Shown: one piece after another, positions 60,661 to 64,000 of the stretch
Layout of the letters: each line of letters opens with the position of its first letter
Position numbering within the stretch: the first letter of the stretch is position 1
Assembly: GCA_015178975.1 (NCBI GenBank)
Contig: WHVD01000010.1
Coordinates: 868,001-932,000, forward strand
Direction of reading: 5' to 3'
Source: Hysterangium stoloniferum
Lineage: Eukaryota; Basidiomycota; Agaricomycetes; Hysterangiales; Hysterangiaceae
Length of the DNA stretch: 64,000 bases
Made by a program: the position numbers and the translations under genes
The notes under the pieces: generated by a model
What the model saw: the letters and a program-made list of their open reading frames with translations, nothing else
Databases searched by the model: none
Told to the model about the DNA's origin: nothing

Positions 60661-60680
60661 AAAGGTCTGTTAAGTGCTGT

Positions 60681-62090
60681 GTCAGAAACCTATTCCAGGA
60701 ACTATTGGGAAATAACTGGGAACTCAGATACTTCCAGGTAGGATCAAGACTTGGCTTCAGCTTATGTTCTGCACCTCTATGCAAACACTTGTGTGTCCTT
60801 AATTTCAGAGGGCTGATAAGTACTGAGGAGCTTACAGATAATCAGAGTTCTGAATATTGAGTGTACAGAAAGAGAAGAGGAATGGGCTAACATCAGATCT
60901 AAGGTGTAAGTACAACATGTGGAAACTAATATACACTTTCTAGTTATTGTACTACAAGTTGAGATCACAATAAGATGGATTAGGATAGGAGTTCTGAATT
61001 GGGAACATAACAAGCAAGCAAATGAATACTTGTCAGGAGACAAGTTACCAAATATGGAACAAGGACAAAGTTCAGAGTGTCCAGGAATTGATAGGTTTTC
61101 AGAGGTGGGGAGCATATTGGAATATTGAAATATCTGGGAATGAATCACAACAGTACCCCTCTGTTAAGGCCAAAGTCCCATAGCAATTAGGTACAAAGCC
61201 TTGGGCTGTCAGTAATCCATTATGTGTCATAGGAACACATGTCTGGAGGTGGATAGTTTTCGAGGCCAGGTCCAAAGTATAAAAATCCCAAGAAATTCAA
61301 ATTAGCAATTTTCTATCTTGTTCTTGAACTTGTATGTTGATCCATCTTCCTCTCTTTACCAAAACACCCATGTCTTCCAATGCTGAAACTCCTGAAATGT
61401 CAAAGGTTGATGAACTTAAAACTGAAATGACAGAGGATGGAGGAACTAAGGCACAAGCAGGAAGAGGAGGTAAAGGAGTTGATGCATGAGTTGTAGGAGG
61501 TGGAAGATGCAGAATTTCAGGAAAAAGAATAGGTCAATGCAGAACAGAAGGAGGTGGTTCAGAGGTTAGTGGAAGAGCAGAGGTTGCAGGAAGAGAGGGA
61601 GAAGAAACTGAAAGAGGAGGAGGAAAATGGTTGGAGGAAAAGTGGGAAGGGAAAGTGAGTGATGGCCTATCAACTTTCCATTCAATAACCCATTTACCAT
61701 GAATTAGCAAAAAGCTGTTGAGATGGAAGAGGAAGAAGAGGCTGGGCCTTCGAGTCCAAAAGGAAGTTATTTGTTTGAAGTCTGGAATTTGTGTCTAATA
61801 TCTGAAGCAAAAACCAAAGGTCAGAGTTCTGGAGCGGATAGATGAGATGAATGAAGTTCCATGCAAATGGTGTGAGGATTAGAGAATCAAATGTGGAAAA
61901 CAGAAGGCTAAATGAGGTGCCTCTTGTTACCCTTGTGTGGTTAACAAGGTTCTGTACATGCTCACTGGGCTTTGAAGAATGGTGAGAAACTGGGGGAGAC
62001 AGATAAGGTGGAAAAAGTGGAGAAAATGGAAACCACAGGACCATTGGAAAATTCTGGGGCATTAGAACCTCAACCTAGTGCAAGGGAGTT
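60681..62090 (-). mobile_element. Decayed gypsy copy 3 (LTR plus 3' internal part), CpG-depleted
   Basis: An LTR remnant containing ACTTGGCTTCAGCTTATGTT (60752) runs to about 61152, where ACA is followed by GTACCCCTCTGTTAAGG, the counterpart of the internal sequence next to the intact 3' LTR. The antisense gene follows at 61370. It belongs to a more distant subfamily than copy 2. Confidence 0.7.
61370..62080 (+). pseudogene. Antisense element gene, copy 3 (decayed, divergent)
   Basis: ATG at 61370 (MSSNAETPEMSKVDELKTEM). In shifting frames it keeps the Glu/Lys-rich coiled coil (about 61530-61655), a donor GTGAGT at about 61656, an acidic exon ending in PSSPK, and a Cys cluster at 61862..61955 reading CKWC...C...CYPC with two in-frame stops. 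The order of parts is the same as in copies 1 and 2. Confidence 0.6.
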
Positions 62091-63250
62091 GTGTGATCAC
62101 CATGTGTGAGAGGTACTGCGAAATATACTGCGAAATATAGTCCAGACAGGCCCACACTATATTTCCATTATTATTTCTATTTTTCTCTCTATTTTATCAT
62201 GTGCATATATTTAGTTCGATGGCCTATGCATTCAGTACATTGACTCTTGTGGGCACATACACACCAGACTTATGTATTCTAGCACTGGTAGTTAGAACTC
62301 AGACACTTTTTACCCCACAACCACGACTTACCCAGACACCCAGTTAGTGTCCTGTAACTTGTGATTGGGGTATCGTCTCGACTGTCACAGATGGGCTTTA
62401 ACTACTAGCACAATCAGACCTTTGAACTATACTAGTCAAAACTCAAACCATTATCTCAATCCGCGTGGACTACATCTGCACTACTCTGTTATTTGACTCT
62501 CTCGTTATTCTCTTCAACACTCGAGCAGTCATTCAGAATCATACTTTACAGTTGATTCTCCTTTATTCATTTTAGCTCTCTATTCTACTTTAGATAGCTA
62601 ATTCACTTGACCGTATTGAACTAAACAGTCAATACACATTCGGTCTTTATTAGACTTAGATAGTCAATACATTGTCATGTCATACCTAAACGGTCGATAT
62701 TCTTTGTATATAGAATGGTTAGAACTTCCACCACTCTTCACAGTGGTGATCTGGGCCAGACCATACTTTCCCTATGAAGAAAAACATTTTATTTAACTAT
62801 CAAATTCTAACTACACAGCTGCAAGAGTGTCAGCATTTGCGACTTCACAAACACTGTCTGGAACTCCTTGCACGCTGAGCATTGTGAATCTGGTTAAATG
62901 GAAGGTAACTCAAACTTCGAGCAGTCGAGTCCCTTGGAAAGGCAAAATGCTCGCTCCTTCACTAAGGATACCCTAGACTTCCCACCAAGACAGGTTATCC
63001 TTAGACACCATGGCCAACCACTTTATTCGGAGCCTGTCAACATGAAATGGGGCTCTTACTATGCTTCTCGAGTTTTGAGGGATAAGGTTGTCACTGCCAC
63101 AAAGGATTACAAGACAAGGTACCCCTAGGTTGGTATCATGGCATCATATCGGCATATATTTTGATGGGGGCGTAAACGGAGTTTGATCACCGTGAAAGCA
63201 TACATCAGTGTCGGGAGACCGACGGTTTCCAATGTGATGACTTGAGCGAT
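62091..63250. other. CpG-containing patch within depleted DNA; possible younger insertion
   Basis: CpG returns between about 62.1 and 63.25 kb and vanishes again after it, which suggests a later insertion. The 76-codon open frame at 62898..63128 (+) has no motif. Short repeats such as AGTCAATAC and ACGGTC(GAT) occur near 62620-62700. I could not identify convincing termini or a target duplication. Confidence 0.35.
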
Positions 63251-64000
63251 AACTTGAAATGTCTATAGGCAGCAATAACCTTGGGGACCATTGGGTTGTG
63301 ACACGGTCATAACAGGTAACATGGTCCTGAATTGGTAGGACATGGCACTCAGAATATACTGTATGGGCCTTGAGGACATGTGGTAAATTAGGAAGAAGGG
63401 ATATGGTTTGGATGCACTGAGAAGCCTGGAAAGTGTGATGAACAGCCTCAGAAAAGAGTATGTTAGCATAGAAAACAGAGGGGACAGGTTGAACTCACTG
63501 GGGACTACTGGAACATAAGGTGATGACCTTGAGAACACATCTATTAGGTAAAGAGCCCAGTTTGGAGACTCAGCCATCACATTTTAGGTCACACATTGGG
63601 ATAATATGTTGATCAACAATAAATAATAGTGGAGTTGATGTCCAGATCTGATAATTATTAGTTGCAAATACTCTCTTGGTTGAATGAGCAATGGTTGACC
63701 TGGATATATTAATATCTTACTGATGACTAATCATCTCAGTAGTAACTGGTTCTTAATAGAACTACTCTTAATGGCCTGATAGCTCAGGGGTTAAGAGCAC
63801 TAGACATGTAATCCAGACATAGTGGTTGCTAGTTCAAATCCAGCTCAGGTTAATGCTTTTCACCCTATTATGTAATTATAACATCTCTATTGTCATACTC
63901 ATGATAAGCAAGTTTAAGGTCGCCAGAAGTGATCATGAGAATAGAACAGACTCAATTCTCAATTTAAAAGAGAGTGATGAAGGATGCCACAGTCGCATTT
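63251..64000. other. CpG-poor DNA at the window edge
   Basis: Transposon-like base composition, no coding region recognised. Contains the tRNA-like sequence at 63773..63852. Confidence 0.4.
63773..63852 (+). tRNA. tRNA-like sequence (tRNA pseudogene or tRNA-derived SINE head)
   Basis: Has a 7-bp acceptor stem (GGCCTGA with TCAGGTT, two G-T pairs), a D arm GCTC...GAGC, an A-box-like TAGCTCAGGGGTT, a T arm GCTAG-TTCAAAT-CCAGC and a B box (GTTCAAATCC). The anticodon arm is irregular: a CACTA/TAGTG stem encloses about 17 nt, or a shorter mispaired stem would present TGT with no T before it. TTCAAATC instead of TTCGAATC fits CpG decay of the surrounding DNA. A functional tRNA is unlikely. Confidence 0.45.

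Larger units (their letters stand above)
58570..60680 (-). mobile_element. Decayed gypsy copy 2 (3' half), CpG-depleted
   Basis: Collinear with 41890..44100 of the intact element: LTR remnant 58570..58988 ending TCCTAACA, the same purine tract region, the antisense gene (59160..60107), then the end of Pol (about 60214..60660, minus strand, matching 43790-44230). Almost every CpG of the intact copy is TpG or CpA here. The right end is truncated against another LTR remnant. Confidence 0.85.

Noticed and set aside
63773..63852. Functional tRNA-Thr(UGU) or tRNA-Tyr(GUA)
   Set aside because: Neither reading gives both a proper anticodon stem and the invariant T before the anticodon, so a working tRNA is not claimed.

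Overview
This is fungal nuclear DNA. The genes have many short GT-AG introns (about 45-110 bp), and the gene content (a forkhead factor, Tsc13, a fungal A1 protease, a DM9 protein, cyclopropane-fatty-acid synthase, chromodomain Ty3/gypsy elements) fits a basidiomycete, most likely an Agaricomycete. The species is not proven by the sequence. All exon models below were built by hand from splice signals, reading phase and family motifs.

Layout. 1-9 kb: the N-terminal part of a YheT/ABHD1-3-type hydrolase (-), a four-copy tandem repeat, a doubtful small gene, an A1 aspartic-protease homologue that looks catalytically dead (-), and a canonical forkhead gene, FKH-A (-). 9-15 kb is gene-poor and holds decayed duplications. 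15-36 kb: FKH-B (-), cyclopropane-fatty-acid synthase (+), a TPR protein (+), a coiled-coil protein (-), FKH-C (+), Tsc13 enoyl reductase (+) and two unrecognised genes (-). 36-52 kb is a transposon graveyard: CpG-depleted LTR remnants, a Tc1/mariner element and a three-layer nested LTR insertion with all target-site duplications readable. 52-58 kb: a DM9 protein (+) and FKH-D (+). 58.6-64 kb: two further CpG-depleted copies of the gypsy lineage, a younger-looking unassigned patch and a tRNA-like sequence.

Two things stand out. First, four forkhead-domain paralogues (A-D) lie within about 50 kb. They share a tyrosine-rich 'YYP' box upstream of the winged helix and the same two intron positions and phases. 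B, C and D have lost the base-contacting residues of the recognition helix and share short proline-rich C-terminal motifs (B and C most clearly). This looks like a local expansion of an undescribed, forkhead-derived regulator family. Second, the gypsy lineage carries a gene on the strand opposite to gag-pol, between integrase and the 3' LTR. It has its own TATA box and introns and encodes a coiled-coil protein with a Zn2Cys6-like cysteine cluster. The same architecture is recognisable in three divergent element copies.

The host genes show no operon-like logic. The cyclopropane synthase and Tsc13 both act on membrane lipids or acyl chains, but they are separated and each looks independent.
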